The notes: a model not told the origin generated them from the letters alone. DNA of 64,000 bases from Mangrovimicrobium sediminis (GCF_004745945.1 NZ_SRLE01000001.1:248001-312000), one strand, 5' to 3'. Shown: positions 47,453 through 57,358, counted from the stretch's first letter. Program-made: numbers and translations.

Positions 47453-47576
47453 TTCATTGCTAGCTGAGAGAACCGCATACCCCGGCAGTGTGCCGCAAGA
47501 TATACTTCGCTACATGCAAACAGCACCATCACCTACCTGTGACAGGCCAAAGCCTGCAATGCGGGATTCGATCTGA

Positions 47577-49109
47577 ATGTCCTGGTGGCTGAAACTGCTT
47601 ATTGGCCTGGCACTGCTGCTTGCGCTTATCGCCGGCGGTGCCACCTGGTACCTCTCCACCTCGGATCAACGCGAACCCTCGAAGCTGGCCTTTGCTGAGC
47701 ATTGTGCCGACTGCCACGGTGACGGCCTGCAGGGAACCAGCGCTGGCCCGGATTTGGTGAGCGGCGCGCTGGCACACGGCGACACCGTCCCGCAATTGAT
47801 GGCCAGCATCGTAGAGCGACACCCCGGCTCTGATGTCGCTGACTGGAGGGAATCCATCTCCAGCGAGAGCATCAAGGCCCTGGCGCTCTACGTGGCTGAA
47901 CGGCGGCGCGCCTGGCCAAGCACCAGCGACTCCTACTTTCTCGACGTAGAGGAACAGGTGGTCAGCTCGCAGTATCACCGCTTCCGGGTTGAAAAGGTCG
48001 CCGAGCTGGTCGCCCGCCCCTACGCCATTGCCCCATTGCCCGACGGGCGCATCCTGGTGGCAGAAAAATCCCGTGGCCTCTCCATGGTTACCCCCGACGG
48101 TGTGCAGGGTGAACCGATCGCCGGCAGCCCCGAAGTCTGGGCACCCATCGCCACGGTACGTGGCTCACAGCTCACCCTGGGCAGCCTGCTTGATGTCGAA
48201 CTGCACCCGGCGTTTGCTGACAACGGCTGGATCTACCTGTCTCACACTCATCGCTGCCAGCTCGACTGCGGTTCCCCCTGGCCGGTCAGCATGGTGCGGG
48301 TGCTTCGGGGGCGCCTGCGGGACGGCCAGTGGGTTGATGAAGAGCTTATCTGGTCGGTCGACCCGGATTACTACACGGTAGTACCGGACGCGGTGGCCTG
48401 CGGCCGGCTGGCCTTTGACAATGCCGGGCATGTTTACGTCACCGTGGGCGGCAAAGCGCCCTACAGCAACCTGCACAAACTGGATACGCCCTACGGCAAG
48501 GTACACCGGGTGCGAGACGATGGTACGGTACCGGAGGATAACCCCTTCTATCTGCCCGAATCCGAACGGCAGGAGGGCTCCACCCGCCACACCGTTTACA
48601 GCTACGGTCACCGCACCGCGCAGGGGCTGGCGGCAGCGCCCGGCGGCCAAGCGATCTGGAATACCGAGATGGGGCCCCGCGGCGGCGACGAGGTCAACCG
48701 CATAGAAGCCGGCGGCAACTATGGCTGGCCTCTGTACACCGGGGGCATCGATTACAGCGGTGAGCCTGTCACCATCGGCGAGGATCTGGGCCTGGACTTC
48801 GCCTATGAGGACACCGTGCCGCCCGTGGTGGAATTCACCCCGGCGCCGGCCATTTCCAGTTTCACCTTCCACCGGGGTGAGCAATTCCCGGGCTGGGAGA
48901 ATGACATGCTGATCGGCTCCCTCAAGGCCCGCACCCTTTACCGGGTACGCCTGCGAGACGGGGTCGAGGTCGAGCGCGAAGCGCTGGCCACCAACCTGGG
49001 CCGCATCCGCGATGTAGAGATGGGCGCGGACGGCCTGGTCTACCTCGCCGTTGAGCATGGTGACAACGGTTCACTGTTGCGGCTGGTGCCGACTTCAGAG
49101 CCGATGTAG
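47577..49109 (+). CDS. Cytochrome c - PQQ-dependent aldose sugar dehydrogenase fusion
   Basis: 510 aa, ATG at 47577. An N-terminal membrane anchor (LLIGLALLLALIAGGATWYL) is followed by a cytochrome c domain with heme motif C43-A-D-C46-H47. From residue about 135 the sequence is a six-bladed GSDH propeller: PDGRILVAEKSRGL, VELHPAFADNGWIYLSHT, YSYGHRTAQGLA, NTEMGPRGGDEVN and NYGWP. It would oxidise sugars in the periplasm and pass electrons through its own cytochrome. It is probably monocistronic; 49132 follows closely and may be co-transcribed. Confidence 0.92.
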   Translation: MSWWLKLLIGLALLLALIAGGATWYLSTSDQREPSKLAFAEHCADCHGDGLQGTSAGPDLVSGALAHGDTVPQLMASIVERHPGSDVADWRESISSESIKALALYVAERRRAWPSTSDSYFLDVEEQVVSSQYHRFRVEKVAELVARPYAIAPLPDGRILVAEKSRGLSMVTPDGVQGEPIAGSPEVWAPIATVRGSQLTLGSLLDVELHPAFADNGWIYLSHTHRCQLDCGSPWPVSMVRVLRGRLRDGQWVDEELIWSVDPDYYTVVPDAVACGRLAFDNAGHVYVTVGGKAPYSNLHKLDTPYGKVHRVRDDGTVPEDNPFYLPESERQEGSTRHTVYSYGHRTAQGLAAAPGGQAIWNTEMGPRGGDEVNRIEAGGNYGWPLYTGGIDYSGEPVTIGEDLGLDFAYEDTVPPVVEFTPAPAISSFTFHRGEQFPGWENDMLIGSLKARTLYRVRLRDGVEVEREALATNLGRIRDVEMGADGLVYLAVEHGDNGSLLRLVPTSEPM

Positions 49110-49131
49110 TTAAAGGAGGCTGCTACGCCAG

Positions 49132-49533
49132 ATGCAGGATATCTTCGTCTACGGCACCTTGTTGAACGATGAGGTGCTGAGCATTCTTTTCGATCAGCCC
49201 TTGTCAAAGGTCGGCGCCCGCTTGCCGGGCTACAGGCGGGTCACGGTGTCGGGGCAGATGTTTCCCGCGATCCGCCCCGACGGAAACAGCAGCGTGGAAG
49301 GCGCCCTGCTCACCGGGCTGGACCAGTGCGCGATAGCGCTGCTGGATGAGTACGAAGGCCGTTTCTACCAGCGGGAGTCTGTGCTGGTTTACCTCGAATG
49401 CGGTACTGCGCGGCACTGCCAGGCCTATGTATTCCGGCCCAGTTATTACGACTTCTTGTCCGACGAGGCCTGGTGCAACGAGCGTTTTCGTGAACACCAC
49501 ATGGGCCAGTATCTAGCCCGGTTGCCGAGCTAA
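49132..49533 (+). CDS. Gamma-glutamylcyclotransferase-like (AIG2) protein
   Basis: 133 aa, ATG at 49132 following AAAGGAGG. It contains the substrate-binding loop FVYGTLLNDEVL and the catalytic-Glu segment LLDEYEGRFYQRESV. This small beta-barrel family removes or rearranges gamma-glutamyl amines. It lies 22 bases after the sugar dehydrogenase and is likely in the same transcript. Substrate unknown. Confidence 0.9.
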   Translation: MQDIFVYGTLLNDEVLSILFDQPLSKVGARLPGYRRVTVSGQMFPAIRPDGNSSVEGALLTGLDQCAIALLDEYEGRFYQRESVLVYLECGTARHCQAYVFRPSYYDFLSDEAWCNERFREHHMGQYLARLPS

Positions 49534-49534
49534 A

Positions 49535-49656
49535 GGGGTCAGAGCCCTTTTCGGCCACATCTGATTGGCGCCAGGGCGCTATTGTCGTTCGCTTGGACGG
49601 CTTGTGCCGTCCGCTCAGTTCGCACATCAAACCTGAGCAAAAAGGGCTCTGACCCC
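49535..49656. repeat. REP pair, best-preserved short copy (122 bp)
   Basis: Left arm GGGGTCAGAGCCCTTTTCGG, right arm AAAAGGGCTCTGACCCC. The interior contains a further hairpin GGACGGCTTGTGCCGTCC. It begins one base after the preceding stop codon. Confidence 0.88.
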
Positions 49657-49739
49657 TTTTCTTCTGTTAGCCGATTCACTTATTCTCGGTGGACTCATAC
49701 GCTTCCAATAATAGAGCCTGTCCAGAGGAGACGCCGGCG

Positions 49740-50984
49740 ATGACCGCTGCGAGCCAGGGTGTTGAGCGCCCCGCGCATATCCCCGAATCCGCCATTTACA
49801 GTTTTGATATGTACCGCGATGTCGCGGTGGAAAATCCGCATGCCAGTGTGGAGCGGTTGATTCAGGACGCATCGCCCGTTTTCTGGACGCCGCACAACGG
49901 CGGCCACTGGATGGTGTTGAGCTACGCCGCTGCGCAGGAGGTGTTTCGCCATCCGGAAATCTTCTCCAGTGCCCTGGTCGCCCCGGAAATCATGGAGGCC
50001 ACGCTGGCCGCCCTGCCCCCGGGCACGCCGCGCCCGCCCATCCCGACGCCGCTGATGATGGACCCGCCGGAGCATACGCGCTATCGGCAACCCCTGATGC
50101 GCGCGTTCTCGCCGAAAATGCTGATGGCACTGCGCGGCAGTATTGAAGACCTCGCGATAAAGTTGATCGATGGTGTTGCGGACCAGGGCGAGTGCGAATT
50201 TGTCTCGGCGGTTGCCGAGCAGTTCCCGGTGCGCGTGTTCCTGGAAATGATGGGTTTGCCAAAAGCGCGCCTGGCTGAGTTCCGGGCGCTGGCGCACGAG
50301 GTGTTCACCCCCCGCGACCACAATGACCCGGCGCAGGCCTTCCACCTGATGCGCAAGATCGTCGACGCACTGCACGACGATATCGTCGCCCGGCGCGATC
50401 ACCCACAGCAGGACCTGATCAGCGACCTGTGGGCTATGAGTATCGATGGCGAGCCCATGACGATGGAGCTCATCGAGGACTACATCGTCCTGCTGTTCCT
50501 GGCCGGCCTGGATACCGTCGTTATCGCGCTGTCGTTTGGCGTCTATCACCTGGCCGCCAACCCGGACCTGCAGCAGGAGCTGCGCGCTCACCCGGACCTG
50601 ATCGGTGAAGCCAGCGAAGAGTTGCTGCGTCGTTACTCGTTTACCGTTCCGGTACGGCGGGTGGTAAAGGAGACCGAACTGCACGGGCAGACACTGCAGC
50701 CGGACGACCGGGTGATTCTCTACCTGCCCGCGGTCGACCTGGACCCGGAAGAGTTCCACGAGCCCGCGACCGTGGACATCCATCGACAGCGCAAAGCCCA
50801 CATGCTGTTTGGCGGCGGCCCCCACCATTGCCTGGGTTCGCACCTGGCAAGGCTGGAACTGCAAACGCTGTACCGCGTGTTGCTGGAACGCCTGCCGCCA
50901 TTCACCCTCGCGCCGGACAATCCGCCGACATTCCACGTGGGCATGAACCTGTCGCTGAGTTCGCTGCCTATACGGTGGGCCTAG
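49740..50984 (+). CDS. Cytochrome P450
   Basis: 414 aa from ATG 49740 with GAGGAG upstream; an in-frame GTG at 49689 would add 17 residues without family support. Heme-binding loop FGGGPHHCLGSHLARLEL, I-helix segment LLFLAGLDTVVIAL and the K-helix E-x-x-R in ASEELLRRYS are present. PTPLMMDPPEHTRYRQPLMR is the usual bacterial class I P450 segment. It is soluble with no ferredoxin gene adjacent. It is followed by an MFS transporter, so it may act on a transported substrate. Confidence 0.95.
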   Translation: MTAASQGVERPAHIPESAIYSFDMYRDVAVENPHASVERLIQDASPVFWTPHNGGHWMVLSYAAAQEVFRHPEIFSSALVAPEIMEATLAALPPGTPRPPIPTPLMMDPPEHTRYRQPLMRAFSPKMLMALRGSIEDLAIKLIDGVADQGECEFVSAVAEQFPVRVFLEMMGLPKARLAEFRALAHEVFTPRDHNDPAQAFHLMRKIVDALHDDIVARRDHPQQDLISDLWAMSIDGEPMTMELIEDYIVLLFLAGLDTVVIALSFGVYHLAANPDLQQELRAHPDLIGEASEELLRRYSFTVPVRRVVKETELHGQTLQPDDRVILYLPAVDLDPEEFHEPATVDIHRQRKAHMLFGGGPHHCLGSHLARLELQTLYRVLLERLPPFTLAPDNPPTFHVGMNLSLSSLPIRWA

Positions 50985-51063
50985 GCTTTACATCAGCAAA
51001 TACAACAACAAGCACAACAGCTAAAACAACAACAAGCACAACAACAATAACAGGAAGGCGCCC
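50985..51063 (+). promoter_or_regulatory. CAA-rich leader with ribosome site for the MFS gene
   Basis: After the P450 stop the strand is almost purely A and C, with repeated ACAACAACAAGCACAAC units, ending in AGGAAGG at 51052-51058. Such a run would form an unstructured translation leader. The first canonical start codon in frame is 120 bases further on. Confidence 0.55.
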
Positions 51064-52533
51064 ATAACCACGTCAACGCAAAAGGCAGGTTCGCCGTGGA
51101 CGATATCCACCCCCTGGTACCACGGGTGGAACATCGTCTTCGTCACAATTCTGTTCCAGGCCATCACCTACGGCCTGATGATCTACAGCTTTACCTTCTG
51201 GGTAACACCATTTCGCGACGACTTCGGGGTGAGCACGGGCACGGTGCTGCTGGCCGCGACACTCGGCCAGGTCACCATGGGGCTGTATTCTCCGGTGGCC
51301 GGACGCATCATGGATGCCCATTCCGTACGGCTGCTCGCCACAGCGGGTATTCTCGCCTTCAGCGCGGGCTACGTGCTTATCGCCTTCGCCACCGACTTCT
51401 GGCAGGTGCTTGCGGTCTACTGCACCCTGCTGCCCGTCGGCGCCATCTTCGCCGGCGGCATGGCAGCCCAGGTGGCGACCGCGCGCTGGTTCGAAAAGCG
51501 CCGCGGTGCGGCCCTCGGTATATCCTCCGTCGGCACGTCGCTCGGCGGCTTCGTCTTCCCGCCGATCGTCACGGCGCTCAACCAGTCGCTCGGCTGGCGG
51601 GAGTCCCACCTGGTGTTCGGCGTCGCCTTCGTTTTAATCATGGTCCCGATCATCTGGCTTATCGTGCGCGACCGCGGCACAGGCGAGAGAGAACCGGGGG
51701 ACACTGCACCGCCGGCACAGGGTCTGGCATCGGCGGAACATGGCCTGGCGTCGCCCGAATATAGAAAGCAATCGCCGGAAAATGGCCTGGCGTCGCCCGA
51801 ACATAGAAAGGAATCGGCGGAACATGGCCTGGCGTCGCCCGAATATAGAAAGGAATCGCCGGAACACAGCCTGGCATCGCCAGAACACGGAAAGAAATCG
51901 GCAGAACCTGCAGGCCAGCCACAGGATTTCCCGGACTGGAAAATGGGCCATCTCGCGAGGAACAGGGCATTCTGGTACCTGGTGGCCGCCCTCACCCCGC
52001 TACTGGTGGTCTTCATCACCATCCAGCTCAATACGGCGCCGATCGCGGAGGAGGCAGGCATCCTGGGGCAGCAGGCGGCACTGCTGATTTCCACGCTGTC
52101 CCTGGCGATGATTGTCGGCAAGATCGGCTACGGATTCATGGCGGACAAGACGGATCACCGCCTGCTCATCTGGTTTTCGGCGGCCATCGCCATGGTCAGC
52201 CTCGTGCTGCTGCAAACCGCTGCATCCTACATCGCGTTCCTGGTCGCCTACGCCCTGGTGGGGATCAGCCAGGGCGGCATCATGCCCACGATGGGCGCTA
52301 TCATCGCCAGCCGCTATGGACCGGCCAATTTCGGTCGTGTGGGCGGGCTGATCGCGCCACTGCTGACGCTGACCGCCTTCGGGCCGGTGATTTTCGGGTA
52401 CCTGCGCTCGGGCATGGAATCCTATGGCCCGATCTTCCAGCTGCTCATGCTGGTCGTGGTGCCCTCGGTGGTCGCCACATATTTTCTCGGCCCCAACGGT
52501 AGGGAAACGCCGCCGGAGCAGACTGGCGCCTAA
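51064..52533 (+). CDS. MFS transporter (OFA/monocarboxylate type), probable ATA start
   Basis: About 489 aa if started at ATA 51064, five bases after AGGAAGG; the first canonical ATG is 51178. Homology clearly begins before 51178: the frame from 51115 reads W-Y-H-G-W-N-I-V-F-V-T-I-L-F and completes transmembrane helix 1. There is no ATG, GTG or TTG between the in-frame TAA at 51022 and 51178. Twelve helices are predicted, with MFS signatures SPVAGRIMDAHSVR and FMADKTDHRLL. The loop between helices 6 and 7 has a 42-bp tandem repeat. Substrate unknown; an organic acid is typical for the family. Confidence 0.85.
   Translation: MTTSTQKAGSPWTISTPWYHGWNIVFVTILFQAITYGLMIYSFTFWVTPFRDDFGVSTGTVLLAATLGQVTMGLYSPVAGRIMDAHSVRLLATAGILAFSAGYVLIAFATDFWQVLAVYCTLLPVGAIFAGGMAAQVATARWFEKRRGAALGISSVGTSLGGFVFPPIVTALNQSLGWRESHLVFGVAFVLIMVPIIWLIVRDRGTGEREPGDTAPPAQGLASAEHGLASPEYRKQSPENGLASPEHRKESAEHGLASPEYRKESPEHSLASPEHGKKSAEPAGQPQDFPDWKMGHLARNRAFWYLVAALTPLLVVFITIQLNTAPIAEEAGILGQQAALLISTLSLAMIVGKIGYGFMADKTDHRLLIWFSAAIAMVSLVLLQTAASYIAFLVAYALVGISQGGIMPTMGAIIASRYGPANFGRVGGLIAPLLTLTAFGPVIFGYLRSGMESYGPIFQLLMLVVVPSVVATYFLGPNGRETPPEQTGA
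51721..51909 (+). repeat. 42-bp tandem repeat inside the MFS gene
   Basis: Four and a half copies of a 14-residue unit of the form G-L-A-S-P-E-x-R-K-E-S-x-E-H lie in the central cytoplasmic loop. The units are imperfect and the reading frame is kept. Confidence 0.9.
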
Positions 52534-53177
52534 CCCGCGTAACCCAGCGCCGCCTGAAAGCCCCTGTCCATGACGTCCCGAATAACGCCCTGAACGGCCG
52601 CGGTATCGTTGATGCGCGGGAAGTCACCCTCGGGCACCGGCACCTCCAGGAAGCGGCACAGCGGCTCCCACCCCTGCGAGACCTCGAACACCAGCAGGCG
52701 TTCGGGCGCGATGGTGCTCTTCACCTCGGCCACGTGCTCGTGGAAGCGCTGGACCAGATGGTCGCGATCGTGCATCCGGTCATCGAAATAGTCGTTGATC
52801 GTGGCCTGCAGGTAGGCGCCCGCCTCCGTCCCGGGCAGGAATTCCAGCCACTCCCTGCCGAAGATCGTGTCCTGGACGGACTGGAACCAGGCGTCCGGAT
52901 CGCGGACGGTCAGCACCACTTTGGCGTCGGGATAGTACTTCGCCAGCGCGGCGTAGCTGGTGCAGGCGGGGAAGTCGACGGTTGCGGTGTAGCCGGCGAA
53001 CACGGCGTCCCAGTCCGGCTCTGACTTGCCCACCTGTTCCCACAGCTTCCAGTGGGCGGGGCCCTTGGGAAAGCATTCCACCATGTGATAACAGGGGTAG
53101 CCCAGTTGCTCCAGGGCCACTTTCAGGGACATGGTCCCGGTCCGGCCGAAGCCCGCACCGATGATTTGCAACGCCAT
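52530..53177 (-). CDS. Sulfotransferase-family protein
   Basis: 215 aa, ATG at 53177. The PAPS-binding loop is GAGFGRTGTMSLKVAL and later motifs are AKVVLTVRDPDAWFQSV and LLVFEVSQGWEPLCRFLEVP, as in the fungal/bacterial sulfotransferase family PF17784. It is convergent with the MFS gene and overlaps its stop by four bases. Substrate unknown; proximity to a P450 and a transporter hints at small-molecule modification. Confidence 0.92.
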   Translation of the reverse strand: MALQIIGAGFGRTGTMSLKVALEQLGYPCYHMVECFPKGPAHWKLWEQVGKSEPDWDAVFAGYTATVDFPACTSYAALAKYYPDAKVVLTVRDPDAWFQSVQDTIFGREWLEFLPGTEAGAYLQATINDYFDDRMHDRDHLVQRFHEHVAEVKSTIAPERLLVFEVSQGWEPLCRFLEVPVPEGDFPRINDTAAVQGVIRDVMDRGFQAALGYAG

Positions 53178-53215
53178 TGCAGTGTCTCGCCAACAGGATG
53201 TGTCACGGATTATAA

Positions 53216-53228
53216 GGGGTCAGAGCCG
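53216..53228. repeat. REP half-site, truncated
   Basis: GGGGTCAGAGCCG at the upstream side of the sulfotransferase gene; the usual CCCTTTT part is lost. Confidence 0.65.
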
Positions 53229-53367
53229 GCAGAGCAGTTCACAGTTTCGGCGCTGATTCAGGGTTTAGTGTGACCCGGCACACAATCTCGCCAGCACCGC
53301 CGTGACCCCCGCCGCGTCAGGCGCTACAACGAAGGCGACAACAACAAAAACACTTCCGGGAAAAAAC

Positions 53368-53796
53368 ATGGTAGCTGCGCTACTGGTATCGGCAATCGCA
53401 CTCACGCTCTTCGCCCTGTGGAGCAAGGGCCGGGGACAATCCGCGCGCAGTACCGCAGGCGGGCAGCTTCCCGCCGGACGCCGCGCCAACCCGGCCAGGA
53501 CGGCACGCAACCCCTACCGCGCAACATCTATCGTCTGCGGCCAGTTCGCCTGCTCCACTGCACGCAACCTGGAAAGCCTTCGCTATATCGATATCGAGAA
53601 AGCGACACCTACACTACCGTTACCGGGTTGCGACAGCACACGCTGCGAATGCCGCTACCTGCAGCATCCCGACCGCCGCGATACCGATGGTGAGCGCCGC
53701 CTGCCCAACAACCTGCAGGCGCAGCTGTATGAATCTTCCGGCAACCCCAATCGACGCCGGCGCACAGGCGGGCGGAGCAAGAGCGACTGGGCCTGA
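53368..53796 (+). CDS. Membrane-anchored Cys-motif protein, conserved hypothetical
   Basis: 142 aa from the ATG at 53368; an in-frame GTG at 53302 would add 22 Thr-rich residues. A transmembrane helix (VAALLVSAIALTLFALW) is followed by a basic linker. Then comes I-V-C-G-Q-F-A-C-S-T-A, P-L-P-G-C-D-S-T-R-C-E-C-R-Y and an H-P-D-R-R-D segment. Five Cys and one His could form a metal site. I have seen this C-terminal motif as a conserved hypothetical but know no function. A CAA-rich leader precedes it. Confidence 0.75.
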   Translation: MVAALLVSAIALTLFALWSKGRGQSARSTAGGQLPAGRRANPARTARNPYRATSIVCGQFACSTARNLESLRYIDIEKATPTLPLPGCDSTRCECRYLQHPDRRDTDGERRLPNNLQAQLYESSGNPNRRRRTGGRSKSDWA

Positions 53797-53807
53797 CCCA
53801 GGAAATA

Positions 53808-53842
53808 GGGGTCAGAGCCCTTTTCGGCCAGATTGGATGCCC
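53808..53842. repeat. REP half-site
   Basis: GGGGTCAGAGCCCTTTTCGG followed by CCAGATTGGATGCC. Its body matches the copy at 54593. Confidence 0.8.
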
Positions 53843-53987
53843 TATGGCTCTTGCACAGCTGGCGCCTGACACACAGGCTTTAACTCAAGACAGCCCCACA
53901 GGGTTCCAATGAAGCGGACGTCACCAGGGTCTACTGAGGACAAAATATCCCGCTCATACGAAGTATCCAGTAGAGATAAAGTACTCC

Positions 53988-54464
53988 CTACAACTTCCGC
54001 CCCAGCTTGCGCTCGGCGAGGCGCTTCTCCCAGCCCGGGCTCATGAAGCGGATCACCTCGAAGGCGATCAGCCCCTGGAAGATCAGCCCGACGCCGAGGG
54101 CGCCGAAGATGATGTAGATGACCGGCTTGCCGTGGAAGACGATCAGGAACACCGCCGCCAGGACGACGTAGGTGATCAGGTACTCGTAGAACTCCTTCAT
54201 GCGCTTGGCGTAGGTCAGGGCTTCCTGTTCATCGACTTTCAGTTGGGTGTCGCTGCTCAGTTGGGTTTGGTTGTTCATTGGCTCGTCCTCGGGTTGCAAA
54301 AGAGATAGGTCTACCTCAAACACCGAAGCAAGCGCCTTGCATGTCTCCATGCTCGGCCGGTGGCCCTGTTCAATCCGCTGAATCGTGCGGGTGGTCACGC
54401 CGGCCATCTCGGCCAGCTGGCTCTGGGACCATCCCCGCTTCAATCGCAACTTCCTGACTATCAT
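53988..54464 (-). CDS. Xre-type HTH protein with 2TM domain
   Basis: 158 aa from ATG 54464; the frame upstream to 54557 is unsupported. Residues 1-60 are a Cro/CI helix-turn-helix (LRLKRGWSQSQLAEMAGVTT, then RTIQRIEQGHRPSMETCKAL). After a linker, residues about 95-145 hold two membrane helices (LITYVVLAAVFLIVFHG and IYIIFGALGVGLIFQG) of the 2TM type, ending MSPGWEKRLAERKLGRKL. It would be a membrane-bound regulator. The target is unknown. Confidence 0.9.
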   Translation of the reverse strand: MIVRKLRLKRGWSQSQLAEMAGVTTRTIQRIEQGHRPSMETCKALASVFEVDLSLLQPEDEPMNNQTQLSSDTQLKVDEQEALTYAKRMKEFYEYLITYVVLAAVFLIVFHGKPVIYIIFGALGVGLIFQGLIAFEVIRFMSPGWEKRLAERKLGRKL

Positions 54465-54592
54465 GGCGCTACCCTTGCTGTGTGAGGCAGGGCCAGTGTT
54501 GCCCTTTCCCACCGCTTGCGGAACGACACGAACACGACATCGACACGAAACCTCCACGACAGTCCAATAAAATCAACACCTTACAAGTATAC

Positions 54593-55446
54593 GGGGTCAG
54601 AGCCCTTTTCGGCCAGATTAGATGTCCGGGCGGTCAAATCGGGTGTTCTATTCAATCTGGCAGGCTCTAGCATAGTACTTGCCGCCGCTACTACGACCCT
54701 GTCCGTGCCCCGCAAGCCTCGCATGTTCCTGCCCGGTCACCCAGCTCATCTTGTGCAACGGGGACACAATCGCCAACCGGTCTTCTTCGCCGAAGAGGAC
54801 TACCTCGCCTACCAGTCCTTCCTTTCCCAGGCGATAGAGAGATACGACTGCGCCCTTCACGCCTACGTGCTCATGACCAACCATGTACACCTCCTGATGA
54901 CACCATCGAGTGAAACCGGCATCAGCCAGGCCCTGCAATACACCGGGCAGCGCTATGTCCCCTACATCAACAAAAAGTACGAGCGTAGCGGGACTCTGTG
55001 GGAAGGACGCTTCCGAGCCAGCATCATCGACAGCAACACCTACCTGCTCGCCTGCTATCGCTACATTGAGATGAACCCGGTGCGGGCCGGTATGGTAACC
55101 GCCCCGGAGGCCTACCGGTGGAGCAGCTACGCCTGCAATGCTGGCACGGGCGAAGATCCCCTGGTCACCCCACACAGTCGCTACGCTGCCCTTGGCACCA
55201 CACGAGACGAATGCACCCGCAACTACCGGCGCCTGTTCAAGGCTGCCGACGATGGCAACGAACTACAGTTGATTCGCGAACACACGCGGTCAGGCACCCC
55301 CATGGGCGATGACAAATTCCGGGACGAGATCGAGAACACCCTGTCCGTCCGCACCGGACAACCCCAGCGCGGCCGGCCGGAAAAGCCGTTGGCTGACCCC
55401 CTCCCCCTGGACCAGAGCATTTCCGGTCAAAAAGGGCTCTGACCCC
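54593..55446 (+). mobile_element. REP-bounded RAYT element (854 bp)
   Basis: The transposase gene sits between two inverted REP arms: GGGGTCAGAGCCCTTTTCGG at 54593 and AAAAAGGGCTCTGACCCC at 55429-55446. The right arm overlaps the last codons of the gene. This is the probable source of the REP copies from 44.4 to 53.8 kb. Confidence 0.85.
54705..55442 (+). CDS. REP-associated tyrosine transposase (RAYT)
   Basis: 245 aa from GTG 54705, giving the family-typical start M-P-R-K-P-R-M-F-L-P-G; the longer frame to 54516 is just read-through of the REP arm. HUH-type motifs: the histidine pair in MTNHVHLLMTP and the catalytic Tyr in YRYIEMNPVRAGMV; GTLWEGRFRAS is another family signature. RAYTs are Y1 transposases related to IS200/IS605 and act on REP hairpins. 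The gene ends K-G-L inside the right REP arm. It appears intact. Confidence 0.93.
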   Translation: MPRKPRMFLPGHPAHLVQRGHNRQPVFFAEEDYLAYQSFLSQAIERYDCALHAYVLMTNHVHLLMTPSSETGISQALQYTGQRYVPYINKKYERSGTLWEGRFRASIIDSNTYLLACYRYIEMNPVRAGMVTAPEAYRWSSYACNAGTGEDPLVTPHSRYAALGTTRDECTRNYRRLFKAADDGNELQLIREHTRSGTPMGDDKFRDEIENTLSVRTGQPQRGRPEKPLADPLPLDQSISGQKGL

Positions 55447-55558
55447 GCTTTTACAATTTTTTGCGTGAGGGTATAGGATAGGCACTGCGGAACCCCAATC
55501 CCGCAGTGGTACCCGATCGAACCGCTCGCCGGAAGCGAGCCTTTGGGGTAGCAAGGAC

Positions 55559-56158
55559 ATGACACCTGATCAAATCGGACGTGCCTACGACCAGATCGCC
55601 CATCGCTGGGCCAGCGATGACTTCAACCGCGAAAACGGTATCGACCAGCACCAGCGCGCAATCGCCTTCGCCGAACGACGGGGCATGGCGCTGGATGTCG
55701 GCTGCGGCTGCAACGGCCGGCTTATCGACCTCCTGCTGGTCGCCGGATTCGAACCCGAGGGAGTGGACGTGTCCAGCGAGATGGTCCGGCTGGCGCGCCT
55801 GCGCCACCCGGAGATCACCTTCCACCACCGCGACATCTGCAGCTGGGAACCCCCGCGCAGCTACGACTTCATCACCGCCTGGGACAGCATCTGGCACCTG
55901 TCGAGCGAACGGCAGGCTCGGGTACTGAGCAAGCTGATCGACGCCCTGCGCCCGCAGGGTGTGATGATCTTCTCCTGCGGCGGGCACGTGGAACCGCAGG
56001 AGCACACGGACGGCAGCATGGGTCCGGAGATGTACTACGCCACCCTCGGCGTCAACGGCTTCATGCGGCTGATTCTCGAGGCCGGCTGCACCTGCCGGCA
56101 TTTCGAGTTCGACCAGCTGCCCGAGGTGCACAGCTACTTCATCGTGCAGAAAACCTGA
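55559..56158 (+). CDS. Class I SAM-dependent methyltransferase
   Basis: 199 aa, ATG at 55559. Motif I is ALDVGCGCNGRLIDLLL, followed by PEGVDVSSEMVRLAR and the post-motif ITAWDSIWHLSSERQAR. It is a small Rossmann methyltransferase with no additional domain, so substrate is unclear. It stands alone, convergent with the aldo/keto reductase. Confidence 0.9.
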   Translation: MTPDQIGRAYDQIAHRWASDDFNRENGIDQHQRAIAFAERRGMALDVGCGCNGRLIDLLLVAGFEPEGVDVSSEMVRLARLRHPEITFHHRDICSWEPPRSYDFITAWDSIWHLSSERQARVLSKLIDALRPQGVMIFSCGGHVEPQEHTDGSMGPEMYYATLGVNGFMRLILEAGCTCRHFEFDQLPEVHSYFIVQKT

Positions 56159-56178
56159 ACCCGCGCCTGCCCCTCGGG

Positions 56179-57189
<1,011 letters not shown>

Positions 57190-57358
57190 TTTCTGTACTC
57201 CTGTCGGTTGCAGTTGCGACAGTATGGACGCGGCGCCCGGCCAGGGTTCACCGGTTTGTCCGCGGTGCTTGCCTATTCCTCCAGAATCAGCGCGCGGGGC
57301 TTCCCATCTGCCGCGGCGCGCCTAGACTGGAGATGACGACTCGCGGAATCCACACACC

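Noticed and set aside
54516-54704. N-terminal extension of the RAYT gene
   Set aside because: It reads through the left REP arm and noncoding sequence; the family start MPRKPR begins at GTG 54705.
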